From the NCBI GenBank assembly GCA_028753945.1, contig JAPNXP010000011.1, positions 806,001-870,000 on the forward strand: 64,000 nt of DNA, read 5' to 3'. The notes beneath the pieces are model-generated. The model was not told where the DNA came from, did no database searches, and saw only the letters and a list, made by a program, of their open reading frames with translations. Numbering within the stretch: position 1 is the first letter of the stretch; each line of letters opens with the position of its first letter. Both the position numbers and the translations under genes were made by a program. The DNA is from Hexactinellida sp. DTS-2022. Its lineage: Eukaryota > Porifera > Hexactinellida. This document shows, piece by piece, positions 1 to 11,275 of the stretch.

Positions 1-560
1 CATTCGTATCAGCTAGGGGACAATTTGAATTCAATAGGATGCCGTTTGGACTGTGTAACTCACAAGCTACATATCAGAGAGCAGTGGATAACACCTTGAG
101 GGGAATCTCCAATGCAGAAGCATACGTAGATGACACGATTGTGCATTCTATTGACTTCGAGGCACATCTAGGACATCTAAACAGTGTTTTCACTGGTTTA
201 GGCAGAGCTCTGGAATTCAGCTGAGGGTTGGCAAATGTAGGTTTGCGTATAAGGAGGTAGAGTTCCTCACTTCCTCGGTAATTGGTATCGGAAAAAGTGC
301 GGTGGCTCTGCCAGCTACACTGTCACGCATAGGGTCCTGGCCCCAAACGAATAACAAGAAGGATATTAGGCGGTTGATGGGATTGATAAATTGGTACCGA
401 GAGTATGTCCCCGGAATAGCAGAGCTTGCACAGCCATTGCACCGCCTAACATGGAAATATATTCCTTGGGAATGGTCGTCAGAGCGCGAAATTTTTTTCT
501 CCCAATTGAAGAGTCGGTTGATACAAGAATCTCGAATATAGGGTAATTCGGCCCTGACTT
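1..560 (+). pseudogene. Ty3/gypsy reverse transcriptase fragment
   Basis: Relic of a Ty3-type pol polyprotein running in from the left edge. The visible blocks are the FEFNRMPFGLCN-type motif just before position 80, the catalytic YVDD box near 125-140, a KCRFAY/VEFL block after a frame change near 225, and a region ending in an IRRLMGLINWYREYVPG-type segment at about 370-415, which is the start of the RNase H-connecting part. At least one frameshift, near 222-240, and a stop near 540 break it. It would have copied retrotransposon RNA into DNA in cytoplasmic particles. The order of motifs is typical of Ty3/gypsy, not LINE or Ty1. Family assignment is firm; the element's exact clade is not readable. 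Confidence 0.85.
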
Positions 561-1578
561 CAATGGTTAAGAAACAGAAGGACCCTAAACATACGCTCGA
601 GAAGTGATTAATGGAGTAGAAGAGCTACCATGTGAATTTATCGCCCTGAAGGAATAATTAACTGCCTGATTTAGCCGAACGCCTAACCTCCTGTTGATCC
701 TGGGATAAACAATGAGGAATAACAAGATATACCTTGCGAAAATGTCGTGATACGGGTTAGGTTAGCTGAGTATTAGACTGCACTTATGCCATTGAGAATT
801 GTCATGAAGGAAAGGAGGCGAACACAATACTCGAAGTGAGAACATTGTAAATGTGAATGCATTGAATTGTTCAAAAACAATAAAAATATGAAGTTATGAT
901 GAAGGCTCGCGAATAGCTCAATGGATACGGTAAGATTGAGAGCGGACAACGAATATCCTTTACTTCGACATAAGGGCGCCCGCAGGCGGACGCATTAGAC
1001 GCTGGTGCACCTACTACATTTCGCCCTTCTATAATATGACCCCTTAACCACTGTATACAAGTAATTTACATTTATCTATAACCCTAGTTATATAAATGTG
1101 CTGTATCTGATGGCAGATTCGTAATATCAAGTACGTACTAACTTGTTCTCATTTCTAAAAATCTTTAGCTTTAACTTCTTGGATATATCAGAGAAAAAAT
1201 ATATATATTATTGAAATTATGGTTTTAATGGAAACAAGCGTGAATTGACGATCGATTTACCAAACCATTTGACAGAAAATCCCGACGAGATACTGTCGCG
1301 AGGTTGGACAGTCGGCCTATATATTTCATAAGTGTGCGTCCATAAAACAAACGCATAATATTATACCCTCTCAAACTGAGACACGAAACCTGGATGAGAG
1401 TACATATCGAGAATTTATCCAAGATTCAGATACTCGCTGTTAACTGTTCACCTGTTCAGCCGATACGTTGAGAGTCCATATGGGACAAACGGCTGCATAA
1501 ATTGTCCTAGTATTCCAGACTTGTTGGATTTACAAGGGACAATGATCGCAGATATACTTCTGATCTACTAAGGAAGGA
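561..1578 (+). other. degenerate Ty3 pol (RNase H to integrase) spacer
   Basis: No open frame of note. Between the reverse transcriptase relic and the integrase relic this stretch lies where RNase H and the integrase N-terminus would be. Short in-frame scraps, such as KYHVNLSPEG near 615-650, hint at decayed pol, but multiple stops and frame changes make it unreadable. I place it here by position rather than by similarity. Confidence 0.4.
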
Positions 1579-1810
1579 GTGAATGTTGAAGACGAGGAAG
1601 TGAGGGAAATGTGGACATGGTTTGGAATTCACAAACGCCATTCATCACCGTACCATCCGCCGGCAGATGGCCGAGCGAAACGTCGGATCAGTTCAACAAG
1701 TAATACGATGCCTACGTTTTGATGCAAAGAGAAATTACGAAGGATCATGGCCAGCAGTATTACCCGAAATAAGCTTTTACATGAACAATGTTAAAACTCC
1801 ACGTATAATG
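1579..1810 (+). pseudogene. Ty3/gypsy integrase core fragment
   Basis: One frame gives a segment of the retroviral-type integrase core: WFGI..., then SSPYHPPADGRAERNVGS, the block holding the catalytic glutamate region, followed by WPAVLPEISFYMN, which precedes the integrase C-terminus in Ty3 elements. It is collinear and on the same strand as the reverse transcriptase fragment at 1-560, so both probably come from one decayed copy. The aspartate-bearing upstream part is not legible. A short GC-rich string with GGCGCC at about 1996 could be a primer-binding-site remnant, but no LTR pair was found. Confidence 0.8.
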
Positions 1811-3255
1811 TAAAAAGTCCACGTACAGCCAAGATCGCCCATATACTTTAAAATAACTAGGAATCTAACTATCTCTATATAGTAGGTAGATTCCGAAGTT
1901 TATTATTAGCATCGATTATAAATTGTTGTTGTCAAAACTTATACAAATTTAAATAAAAACTTTCGAGCCTCAGTTTTAGGACTTATTAAAAATTCGGCGC
2001 CCCAGGTAGTCGGCACATAAAGAACATCTCAATTTAAGACACTTATATAAATAACTCACAAGCATGCCTGTTTGAACCGAACAAAAAATTGCAAAAAATA
2101 TTGCTTGATATATTGTGGAAAATAATTAACAATAATTAGCAAATTTGTTCTGTTTGATAGTATGCATTTAAATAGTGACTCCCTAAGCAATCTCTAAAAT
2201 AGTAATTATGTTGTTCACCATTACATATTCTGATAAATGAAATCTGATATTTTGATGTCTCTCTGAGGTCAATTATTTTCCTTATCTACTCATTTATCTG
2301 ACACTATTCTCCTTATCTACTTATTTATCCACACTATTTTCTTTTTTGAATCCACTCCCTGAAATAAATTAGATAAGTTATCATGACCATGACTATGACA
2401 TAAAATGTTGAAGACAATTAAAAACTTACAATGTTAGGGAAATTCATATTTGATTGATATGTAATGGATTACACATGCTGATAAGCAGGCATGTCAAAAT
2501 TTCCATAATTATTCACCTAGGTCAGGTCAGGTCACTTCCTTATTAGGACATTTTCAGGTCATTTCAAGTAATTCAGGACATCTAGGTATTCAAGGTGTGA
2601 TAAAAGTAGTTTAGTTTTATTTCTCCAAAATTAATATGATTTACAAAAACGTGTGATAGAAATTCATCCAAATGACGATAATGTTGCAGTTTATGGAAAG
2701 TCCTGGTGTGCACGCGTGCACACTGGTATATCCGCGTGCACACCAGAATAAAGTCCTGGTGTGCACGCGGATACACCAGGCACGTCCATAAACTGTAACA
2801 ATAACACCAGGCTTGTAAAAAGTTCCTAATTGTTACTTAGGTCAGGTCAGGTCTTCAAAAGATTATTCCGGTCAGTTCAGTTCAGCCTCAGGTCATTTCA
2901 GCTCTTTAAAAAAATTACCTCAGGTCACTCAAACTCAGGTCAGTTCAGGCCAGAGTTGTACGCGGGCCGGAGAGCCAGACAAGAATGTTTTTAATTGTCA
3001 AGAGGTACCAATTTATTAAGGAATACTTACTTAAATGGAAATTTGTAACTGTAATTAATAAGTAAGTCTTCACTTATTTGTGTTTGCAGAAACTCACTCC
3101 CATAAAAGGATTCCCTAATTAATCTCTCCATAGTGATAAATTACAAACAGAATTTTATTAATAGATTCCCTGTTTCCAAATGAAATTAATTAATTAATTT
3201 CAAATTCTATATTTCTTAATATACTATCCCCATATTCATTTACTAAATCCACCGA
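1811..3255. other. intergenic, AT-rich with small repeats
   Basis: No gene seen. It holds one copy of a dispersed repeat (2041-2430), a small inverted repeat at about 2683-2810 whose arms read TGTTGCAGTTTATGGA and the reverse of TCCATAAACTGTAACA around a GTGCACGCG-rich core, and loose runs of a TCAGGTCAGGTC motif at 2519-2575 and 2838-2960. Confidence 0.5.
2041..2430 (+). repeat. dispersed repeat, copy 1
   Basis: Closely matches 17271-17600 in the same orientation. Both begin with ATAAATAACTCAC, carry TTTGAACCGAACAAA, GATATATTGTGGAAAATAAT and TTGTTCACCATT at matching spacing, and end near TATCATGACCATGAC. Its class is unknown. Each copy lies near Ty3 pol debris, so an LTR or untranslated segment is possible. 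Confidence 0.7.
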
Positions 3256-4493
3256 TGTCTTTCGTTGATAATGAACAAGTCAACATTGAAATCTTTTCTG
3301 TTCCGAACTCGAACGTATCTTAACGAGAACTCCCAATCGTGTTGAACTAATTTTCAATTCCAAAAGCAAGTCAGAAGTATGGAAAACTTTCAGACTCATC
3401 CGTGTAGATAAAATTCTAGTGCCTAATCTATGCGCCTGTCTTCGTTGTAAATCGGTATTTATCACTTCTCGAAATACAGGCACTTCGCACATGCTACGAC
3501 ACAAAAAGAGCTGCAGTGTCTGCCCCTCGAGCACCTCCACTCAGCTCAGTCTTGAGTAGGTTACAAAGCAAAAGTTCAAGCTGACCAAAGAGGATTCAGA
3601 AGCTATCAAGGATTATGAGCTGGCGATATTGCATTGGGTCATCAGAGCTTCCATTCTTTGTAATCTGAGGGTCTGTCCAAGTTCGCACAGACTTTTATTG
3701 ACCTAGGCGCAAAGCGAGGACGATTTCATGTTTCAATTAAACATGGCACAATTCTCGGTAGAAATGTAGTGCAGAGCCATTGCTAATCGAAAGCTAAGAC
3801 GATGCAAGCCAAGCTCAGAGATACCCTGAATGAACCGATTTGTTCCTCATCCATTGCTCTTACCACCAATATGTGGCGGAGAATTTCCGTAAATTGAGCT
3901 ACCTCGACGTGTACGTATTTTGGGTCAGCAAGGAATTCATACTGAATCACTGTCTCTTATAGTCCAGCAATATGGTGCAAGATTGTGCATTTTCGAGATA
4001 AAAGTGCCAAATTTTGCACAATTGTAGTATTATAGGTTCTAATCAACTTCAGCTATGGCACATAGCAGAATTTTTGGAAGAACAAATTTTTCAGGGGGTC
4101 AAAAATTGGTGCCCAATCGAAATCGCCGACAGTATAAATACAGGATAGCTCATTCAAATGAATTCTTAACGACTTTATATTGTCATATTCGTGCTCAGCA
4201 ATGAATTTACAGCATTTTGATAGGTATATTGACTATATTTGGTGAGAATATTTTTTGTTTGCCATAGCAACGATAAGAATGTGATAACATTCCGATCTCC
4301 CAATTTGGAGTAACCATATCGAGTGACCCCTTGTTTTTCTCGGGTATGCGTACTGAGTGCGAATATACTATTAGAAACACTCTAAATATTAATTGCTCAC
4401 CCAAAAGTATGCATTTATCATATTCCTGCTCAAAGCCAAGATTTATCCAAGATCAAAAGTAGTAGTTGCTTGGACCGGCCATAGTTCCATAGT

Positions 4494-5013
4494 AAGGGCT
4501 GCATTTAGGGGGGGCGGGGGGGGGGGCTTTCGCCCCCCCTGGGTTTCCTTTTGCCCCCTGGGCTGTCCCCGGACCCCCTTATTTCTTTAACCAACCCCAT
4601 TTGCCCCCCCCCTGACCTAAAAACCTGTATGCAACCCTGATAGTGCAATGCACATGCTCCCCCATTTATTCGTCCTTGTGTCAGGCCAGTAGCTAGGGGG
4701 AGGCTCGCCGGCTAGGTTAACTTTTGTCATATATCTGACATTTGGATTTGTTGTTGAATTGTATATTATTGGAGTTTCAATTTCCTCATGCTCACATTTT
4801 GTATTAATACCCTCGAATAATCTAGTATCGCACTTGTACGTAGGTATTGAAATTTGGGTGAATAGTATTAGTACTAATAGCATTGTATCTGGCTTCCAAG
4901 GGCTTCGCCCTGGATCCAACTGGGGAGCTAACTGCTCTCCCAGACCCCAAGCTGGCGATGCGATGTTTTAGAAGCCACAACCCCCCTTATAGCAAATCCT
5001 AAATGCACCCCTA
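4494..5013. mobile_element. GC-rich inverted-repeat element
   Basis: Bounded by a GCTGCATTTAGG string near 4500 and its approximate reverse CCTAAATGCACCCCTA at 4998-5013. The left half contains long G and C runs. No clear target-site duplication. It lies inside the 3960-7741 element. Confidence 0.5.
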
Positions 5014-5475
5014 CCCAGGGTCTTCATATTAAATTATTATACTCAGCTCCCCTGCAATCCTCATAGCCTCACCCACTACTACTTCTGGCTACTGGCCTGC
5101 CTTGTGTAATAGTGATTTGTTAACCTGCCCCTCACCCTAGTCACTTAATGGCACCATCCCAAAGAGAGGGGATTCCGATCCTGCTTCTAGGTAAATGATT
5201 AGCTCTTTCAGTCCCAACCAACATTTTTATTACTATTTTCATTCATTTTACTCACAATATCGTCAAAATATTGGATGTTGTAACATATACATCTTTTGTA
5301 CTTGACTCAAATGGACCTTTATGTTTTTATTAAGTATCTATATGGTATGAGACGCATCTACTCCAGTCCAAACAATAATTCGAACTTCATTGACCCATTT
5401 ACACTAATTAGACAATAAAACTTTCATCAAAAAAGCGCACCCAAGGGGAGGCTAGCTAGGACCATGGCACCCTTT

Positions 5476-5602
5476 CAGGGCTGTAGATGGGGCTAACACC
5501 GCATGCGGAGTGATATAAATAGTACGAGTATATAGTTTACATGTTGTTTATATAAAATCTGGGAGGACTTAAGACCCCTAGCTCCCCAGATCTACACCCT
5601 TG
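5476..5602. mobile_element. short MITE-like element
   Basis: Ends read CAGGGCTGTAGATGGGG on the left and CCCCAGATCTACACCCTTG on the right, an imperfect inverted pair of hAT style. The flanking octamers agree at only about six of eight bases, so the call is tentative. A perfect hairpin of about 15 bp with a 3-base loop, CAGTAGTGAAAA-CTC-TTTTCACTACTG, stands separately near 5695-5727. Confidence 0.4.
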
Positions 5603-6887
5603 CCCCTTGAGATACTCTGGCACTACCTCTGACCCAACTTGGCTTCCCTCCATTTAATTACTATTAAGCTAATGATGTCTAAGCATTCTATTAGTACAGT
5701 AGTGAAAACTCTTTTCACTACTGTACTTAAAATATATTGAGTGATAAAATTCGACCTAACTCTGGATTCAATTCTAGTTTATATACAGAACTTCCTCCAA
5801 TTCAAGCGATGGCCCTTTGTCTATGAATCGCCCCAAGTCCGCAAGTCTCTCATCTCACATAGTTCTGTTGTTCTGAGGTTGGTTGTTCAGCTATGATTCA
5901 AAATGGAATTTGTAAATACGAAAATCGGATTCAGTATACATGATTACTTCTTATAACATGGGAAGTGAGTCTCTATCTCAATAATAAATCCGTTCTATAT
6001 CGACCTATCACTCTAATATAATCGGGAAAAACAAACAAACAAGCAAACATAAAAAAGCACAACAATCGAATTTTAACAATGTAAATTTATCGTCCCATGC
6101 AGCCAGAAAGAGCGAGATATCCCACTAATACATTTGTTTGATAAAAAGAGAGAAGCGGCTGCGTCAGTTTTAACACTAATATCTGATGGCGTTACAACAA
6201 CATAAATACTAGTCATAATTGTGACTAATTATAACAGTCTAATAACTAAAATGGTAACTATTTAAACCACATATAAATATTTGCAGGGTGACGCAACCCC
6301 ACATATGGAAGTAAGCTGGCAGATCCCTCCCTATAGCAGGCTTATGGCCAGCTCACGAACAAAACGGCCCTACCGACAGTGGCCTTGGAACTGTCTCAGT
6401 CCGCCCTAGTTGCATAAATACAATTACTGAATTGGTTCACTTATTTTTGGACAAAATATTGAGGGATCATAGGTATTAAAATGGTGAATCAAATAGCAGG
6501 ATATGAAAATGCATACTTTTGGGTGGACAATTAATATTTAGAGTGTTTCTAATAGTATATTCGCACTCAGTACGCATACCCGAGAAAAACAAGGGGTCAC
6601 TCGATATGGTTACTCCAAATTGGGAGATCGGAATGTTATCACATTCTTATCGTTGCTATGGCAAACAAAAAATATTCTCACCAAATATAGTCAATATACC
6701 TATCAAAATGCTGTAAATTCATTGCTGAGCACGAATCTGACAATATAAAGTTGTTAAGAATTCATTTGAATGAGCTATCCTGTATTTATACTGTCGGCGA
6801 TTTCGATTGGGCACCAATTTTTGACCCCCTAAAAAATTTGTTCTTCCAAAAATTCTGCTATGTGCCATAGCTGAAGTTGATCAGAAC

Positions 6888-7648
6888 CATGGCCTACTTA
6901 ATATACGGCTAGATATGTCACCGAGAAGGCCATAAAACGAGAAGGCCAGTTTCTAATTTTCATTTTAGGATAAACTATGCCTCCTATTGTTGTTATTTGG
7001 GTTGTATATGGGATAATCAACCATTGCGAGTCCATTAGAACCACTTTTGAGAATCTCAGATTTGTGGTTAAGCTATTTAGGTGCCATTTAATGATGACGG
7101 TAACAATTTTTGGTAAATTTACAAAATTTCAAATGTCATAAATTTCAGTTATTCCTACTTTCTAATAATTTTATAATAGGAATACTAATATAGGGATATA
7201 TTTCATACCCCAAAGACTACTAAATCACAAAATGGCGACAGCAACCACATGCTAAAATACAAGTAGTATCCGAATTAAAACTTACTATTTTTGTACATAA
7301 AACGTTTATAATTGCTGGTTTATATATATTCATTCTCATTATATATTCGGAAAATGTATTCTAAGTATATTAGCAAATTATTTTCATTTTCTCGCAGTTC
7401 TTTAGACTCGAATTTTACATTTTTGTATATTTGTGGTGTCATCATTAAATGGCGCCTAAACAGCTTAACCACAAATCTGAGATTCTCAAAAGTGGTTCTA
7501 ATGAACTCGCAATGGTTGATTACCCCATATACAACCCAAATAACAACAATAGGAGGCATAGTTTATCCTAAAATGAAAATTTGAAACTGGCCTTCTCGTT
7601 TTATGGCCTTCTCGGTGACATATCTAGCCGTATATTAAGTAGGCCATG
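6888..7648. mobile_element. inverted-repeat element inside the right arm of 3960-7741
   Basis: Ends are CATGGCCTACTTAATATACG and its reverse complement, with inverted similarity running several hundred bases inward. TCAGAAC flanks it at 6881-6887 and 7649-7655. Removing it restores the right arm so that it pairs with the left arm at about 3985-4045. The opposed frames at 7312-7584 and 7320-7559 are not genes. Confidence 0.8.
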
Positions 7649-8016
7649 TCAGAACCTATAATACTACAATTGTGCAAAATTTGGCACTTTTATCTCGAAA
7701 ATGCACAATTCGACCATTTCCTGCACCATATTGCTGGACTATTAGCGGTGGAACACTTCGGGACAGACTCCCATACAGGCGAGAATATTTTGAGACATTT
7801 CAAACAAATAACAGAGGAGAATGGCCTGATAAGCTTTTCTGCACCTGTTGTTACGGACAAAGGCTCCAACATTGTCTCCGGATTGCGCGATTCCCCCAGG
7901 ATTGACTGCATTTGTCACCGCCTGCACACAATTTTTACCGATGCCTACAGGGCCGGATTAACAGAGGTGGAGGCCCTGGGGCAACCAGTGTTGTGGAGGC
8001 CCCTAACTCCTTCCAC

Positions 8017-8563
8017 CAGAGTGGACAATGGGTCATGGGCAGGATCGGCGGAAGAGGGGCGGCCTGGGCCGCCCCACTTTTTCTGTGATTTTTTGGTACT
8101 CTGAAATCTCGCGGGGTGTTTTTTGACTCTGCAATCCTCACAATTATCATCATAATACAAGGCCGCCCCACCTCTCACGAGCTTTCCGCCGGCCCTGGTC
8201 ATGGGTCATGGGTCAGATGGGTCACTTAAATTGATGGGTCAAATGGGTCATGGGTCACGGCTCTGACCCATGACGCATGATCCATTTGGATTCCAGTTAT
8301 ATTACGAATCAAATTTACCCAGAAACTTTACAGGGTATTTCTTTGGTATTAGAAATCTACCAAAATTAATTTATTGACAAGCATCATACATTATACATAT
8401 ATTGTGTTACATAATGTTTAGATATTAAAAATAGATATTTAAAAAGGTCAATGGATAACACGTTGGGTCAATGGGTCACTCATTGGGCCATGGGTCACAA
8501 ATGCGATGGGTCAGATGGGTCATGGCCTCATGGGTCACCAATGTTGACCCATGATCCACTCTG
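8017..8563. mobile_element. hAT MITE of the ATGGGTC-heptad family, middle of the stack
   Basis: TIR CAGAGTGGAC...; the subterminal regions are built from tandem and inverted copies of the heptad ATGGGTC. Flanked by CCTTCCAC (8009-8016) and CCTTCCAT (8564-8571), an 8-bp duplication with one change. Same family as 19469-19874 and 60344-60731. It carries the 8040-8197 element inside its left end. Confidence 0.88.
8040..8197. mobile_element. hAT MITE, innermost of the stack
   Basis: TIR CAGGATCGGCGGAAG on the left and CTTTCCGCCGGCCCTG on the right, with a perfect 8-bp duplication GTCATGGG (8032-8039, 8198-8205) made from the host element's heptad repeat. It is an inverted-orientation sibling of the element at 12873-13036. 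Confidence 0.9.
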
Positions 8564-9155
8564 CCTTCCATTACAATTGTCCAGTGAAAAATGAAGTACA
8601 ACTTTGGTGGTGGAGGCCCCGGGGCAGTTGCCCCGGTTGCCCATGGGTTAATCCGGCCCTGGATGCCTACAAAGAGACCCAGCGACAGGTCCCAGAGGTG
8701 AAGAAATATGAAGAAGTGGCCGCAACTCTTTGTAAATATGTCAAGCAAGCTACAGGAATACAAGAAACACTTCCTGCCTCAATTAAACATGGAGGAACCA
8801 CCCGTCCGGGACGTCTATCTACCATCGCGCACACAACATCCACAAGAGCTATACCAAACTCTCGGAGAAGTTAACAGAAAGGTTTTAATTACCTCTACTG
8901 GCTGCTGTCGACAAAGAGCTGAACGAGCAAATCCGAGATGTGACAGAAGTTTTTACTTGTGTGTTTGAGAACTTACAGTACAACACACGTCCAACAATAA
9001 ACCTCGTAATCCCGTCATATTAAAAGCTCTCTGCCATGGCCACCCACGAAGATCTGGACAACCTCGAGATCGCAACGCTGAAACAAAATATTCATTCTCT
9101 CCTAGACGAGAAGTTATATAGCTCAATAACACAATTCCACTGGATAGCCACAATA

Positions 9156-9316
9156 CAGGGTTGCCAACCCTCCCGCTTTTTTGCCTTTTTTCTCTCATCC
9201 TCCCGACCTCCCGCCAAACTTTTAAAACTCCCGATTTTGGGAAATTGTTTATATATTTAGATTTTATGATAATTAAGTAAAATAACGGGATTTGTTTTCA
9301 GAGGTTGGCAACCCTG
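9156..9316. mobile_element. TTGCCAACC-type MITE
   Basis: TIR CAGGGTTGCCAACC and GGTTGGCAACCCTG. CAATA flanks both sides (9151-9155, 9317-9321), and removing the element with one CAATA restores the ATIFDP reading frame of the host transposase. The 5-bp target is shorter than the 8 bp of the other MITEs here. Another copy is at 16590-16732. Confidence 0.85.
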
Positions 9317-9569
9317 CAATATTCGACCCAGGGTCAAATCTCTCAGCTTTCTCCCTGATTCAACCCCTGCGGACAGGAAGTTCAAACGAGATTTGTTGAA
9401 AGACCTCCATGGATGGCTTGAGACACTGGCACAGACCAACAGTGGAACAACACAGCCAACGTCTCCAGTCCCAGAATCCATTGCCGAGGAAGAAACTTAA
9501 GAACTCCCTAAAATAAAATAAAATCGTTCTTTGGTTCTATGCGTAACAACGTCCAACCTGTATTGCGCA

Positions 9570-9861
9570 TTGGGAATGCCCTTTGAATTTGTCGCTATAA
9601 AAAAGTTTTCCCAAATTTTTGAGACCGGGTATAATCTGGGCTAGGGGGTATATTCTGGGCTAGCCCACTTCATACCCGGGGGTATAATCTGGGCTACGAC
9701 AGATTATACCCGGATATATTCGAGGAGGGGGGTATAATCTGGGCTGTTACACTGGCATGGGAACTTAAATCGCGAGATATACCCTAAAGTATCAGAATTA
9801 GGCATAAAACTTAACTTTCCGAGGTTGGTTACGGAATCTTAAATTTTGACCATACTATTAC
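9570..9861. repeat. partial copy of the 62.3-63.3 kb palindromic element
   Basis: Matches about 63170-63310: CTTTGAATTTGTCGCTATAA, AATCGCGAGATATA, AAAGTATCAGAAT and GGCATAAAACTTAACT occur in the same order. An insertion at about 9630-9747 carries four copies of a GGTATAATCTGGGCT motif in both orientations. The right end is interrupted by the MITE at 9862. Confidence 0.75.
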
Positions 9862-10306
9862 CAGGCGCGGCGCCAGAGGGGGGGCAGGATTTTAATTGTA
9901 TTCTCAAGTTAAAATCATATGTGATAAATTCGCCCAGGATAATCCCTAAGCTCATTCCCCTGGACATATTTCTAGAGGCTCAATGTCTAAACCTTTTAGC
10001 TCGCTCGCTACGCTCGCTCATTTTTAATCAAAACTTACATATTGTTACCGTATATCTCGAATAGTAGCATCGCCGCACCCAAAAGTAGCAAATAAAAATT
10101 TATTAACACTATTTGTGATAATTAATTTCTTCGAAAATAACATTATTTGTAATACAATCACTGGATTTTCGATGAAGTCCAAATATCCCTGGATAGTTTC
10201 CAAGTATGCAAGTTCATCGCAGCTCCATTGTTTTCAGATAAATTCTGACAGATGGAAATGCTGCTCCACTCTGCCCCCCAGTTCGAAAAACCTTGCGCCG
10301 CGCAGG
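9862..10306. mobile_element. hAT MITE
   Basis: Ends CAGGCGCGGCGCC and the approximate reverse GCGCCGCGCAGG, with a perfect 8-bp duplication ACTATTAC (9854-9861, 10307-10314). It lands in the degraded palindromic repeat to its left. The body has no protein I can support. Confidence 0.8.
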
Positions 10307-11275
10307 ACTATTACATGTATGATGACTGGGGAAAAAGGTTATCAGAATGTAAATATACTTTCTATAAAAGTAAATCGATTATTGTACGTATTTCCTACAA
10401 CAATAAATATACTCAAAACATTTGTAATTTACTTAAGGACTTATTTTTTTTAAGACGTGAAGCAGCGCCACTTAATATGTATTATACATTTCTAATTAAC
10501 TAACCTTGGGAATTTAGACAAATTAAGTACACTAGTTTTTTATGACAACTAACGGTTAGGATAGTTTTACACAATCATTACACGGCAATTTAACTGGAGA
10601 AAGTGAAATCTCCCCTCACTTGTTAAGGTTCTACAGTGCTGTCTATATATTTCAAATGCTATTTTAGCAAATTTTCTTGGTTTTATTATTTAGATTTCTT
10701 TTTGTTTTCATAGAAACTAATCATTTACATTGATCAATTTATGTATAGACACTCAATATTTTGTTTCAATACTGATAATATGAATTAAGTAAATGTTAAT
10801 TATTGTTCATTTGTTTGCAATAACAAGACCTGGAAGTAAATAGACTAATCTACATGAATCATTAGAAAGATAAATTTATACGAGACTTGACTCGACGATT
10901 ATGAGGCTCTGAATATTTAGCACCTCATTTAGTATTGCATCCTCGTCAATATAGAAAATGTTTCAATTTCCTACGCCAGTACAGCATCCATGGTACACTA
11001 ATACAATGTCTGAAAATGCTATGCGTCTGAAAATTATATGCAACAGTACTCTAATAAATTTATATAACTAGCAAAATAAATAAACTACAAAATGTATTCC
11101 AAATTGCATAATATTATGACATTCCTGGCTAATTGAAATTTTCAATACACATACACAATATACTGTAATTATATACTAGATTAGTAGTTTTTTGTTTTAC
11201 AATGAAAAGTTCCAAGTAACTTCTATATAAATAGTGCAAGATTAAAAAACTGTGAATAGTAGTATAATATCTAAA
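10307..11275. other. AT-rich intergenic region
   Basis: No gene, inverted repeat or recognisable element seen. The right part is the presumed 3' flank of the secreted-protein gene that ends at 11276. Confidence 0.5.

Larger units (their letters stand above)
3960..7741. mobile_element. long-TIR DNA transposon inserted in hAT gene (TTA duplication)
   Basis: The element begins TAGTCCAGCAATATGGTGCA and ends in the reverse complement, with long inverted arms: 3960 to about 4432 on the left, and about 6490-6887 plus 7656-7741 on the right. TTA stands on both sides (3957-3959 and 7742-7744). Removing the element and one TTA joins the flanking transposase codons in frame, which fixes the borders. 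A 3-bp TTA target fits PIF/Harbinger-type elements, but no transposase survives inside, so class is inferred. The identical 65-codon frames at 4207-4404 and 6519-6716 are just the two arms read in opposite directions. The left arm lacks about 10 bp near 3980. Three smaller elements sit inside it. Confidence 0.8.
7948..8661. mobile_element. hAT MITE, outermost of a three-deep stack
   Basis: TIRs CAGGGCCGGATTAAC and the reverse complement, flanked by a perfect 8-bp duplication GATGCCTA (7940-7947, 8662-8669). The flanking transposase codons rejoin in frame if it and one duplication copy are removed. Its own body is split by the element at 8017-8563. Confidence 0.9.
3256..9499 (+). pseudogene. 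hAT-family transposase gene, split by nested insertions
   Basis: One decayed cut-and-paste transposase spread over 6.2 kb. A candidate start is ATG 3256. A BED-type zinc finger lies at about 3380-3520 (CLRC ... HMLRHKKSC). A frame change after 3553 is followed by an ITRAS/FIDLGAKRGRF block (3640-3730), then TTNMW and YLDVYVFW, which is RNase-H-fold strand one with the usual aspartate position read as N. The gene is interrupted at 3959 and resumes at 7745 with a VEHFGTDSHTGENI block and DKGSNIVSGL, the second acidic position. It is interrupted again at 7948-8661 and resumes in frame with KETQRQVPEVKKYEEV. A third insert at 9156-9316 splits the ATIFDP block. Coding seems to end near 9499 without a clear C-terminal hAT dimerisation domain. 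Frameshifts and stops make it non-functional. Confidence 0.8.

Noticed and set aside
4207..6716. Two identical 65-codon frames on opposite strands (4207-4404, 6519-6716)
   Set aside because: They are the two arms of the inverted-repeat element 3960-7741; same case as 15091-15315 and 15996-16220 in the big palindrome.
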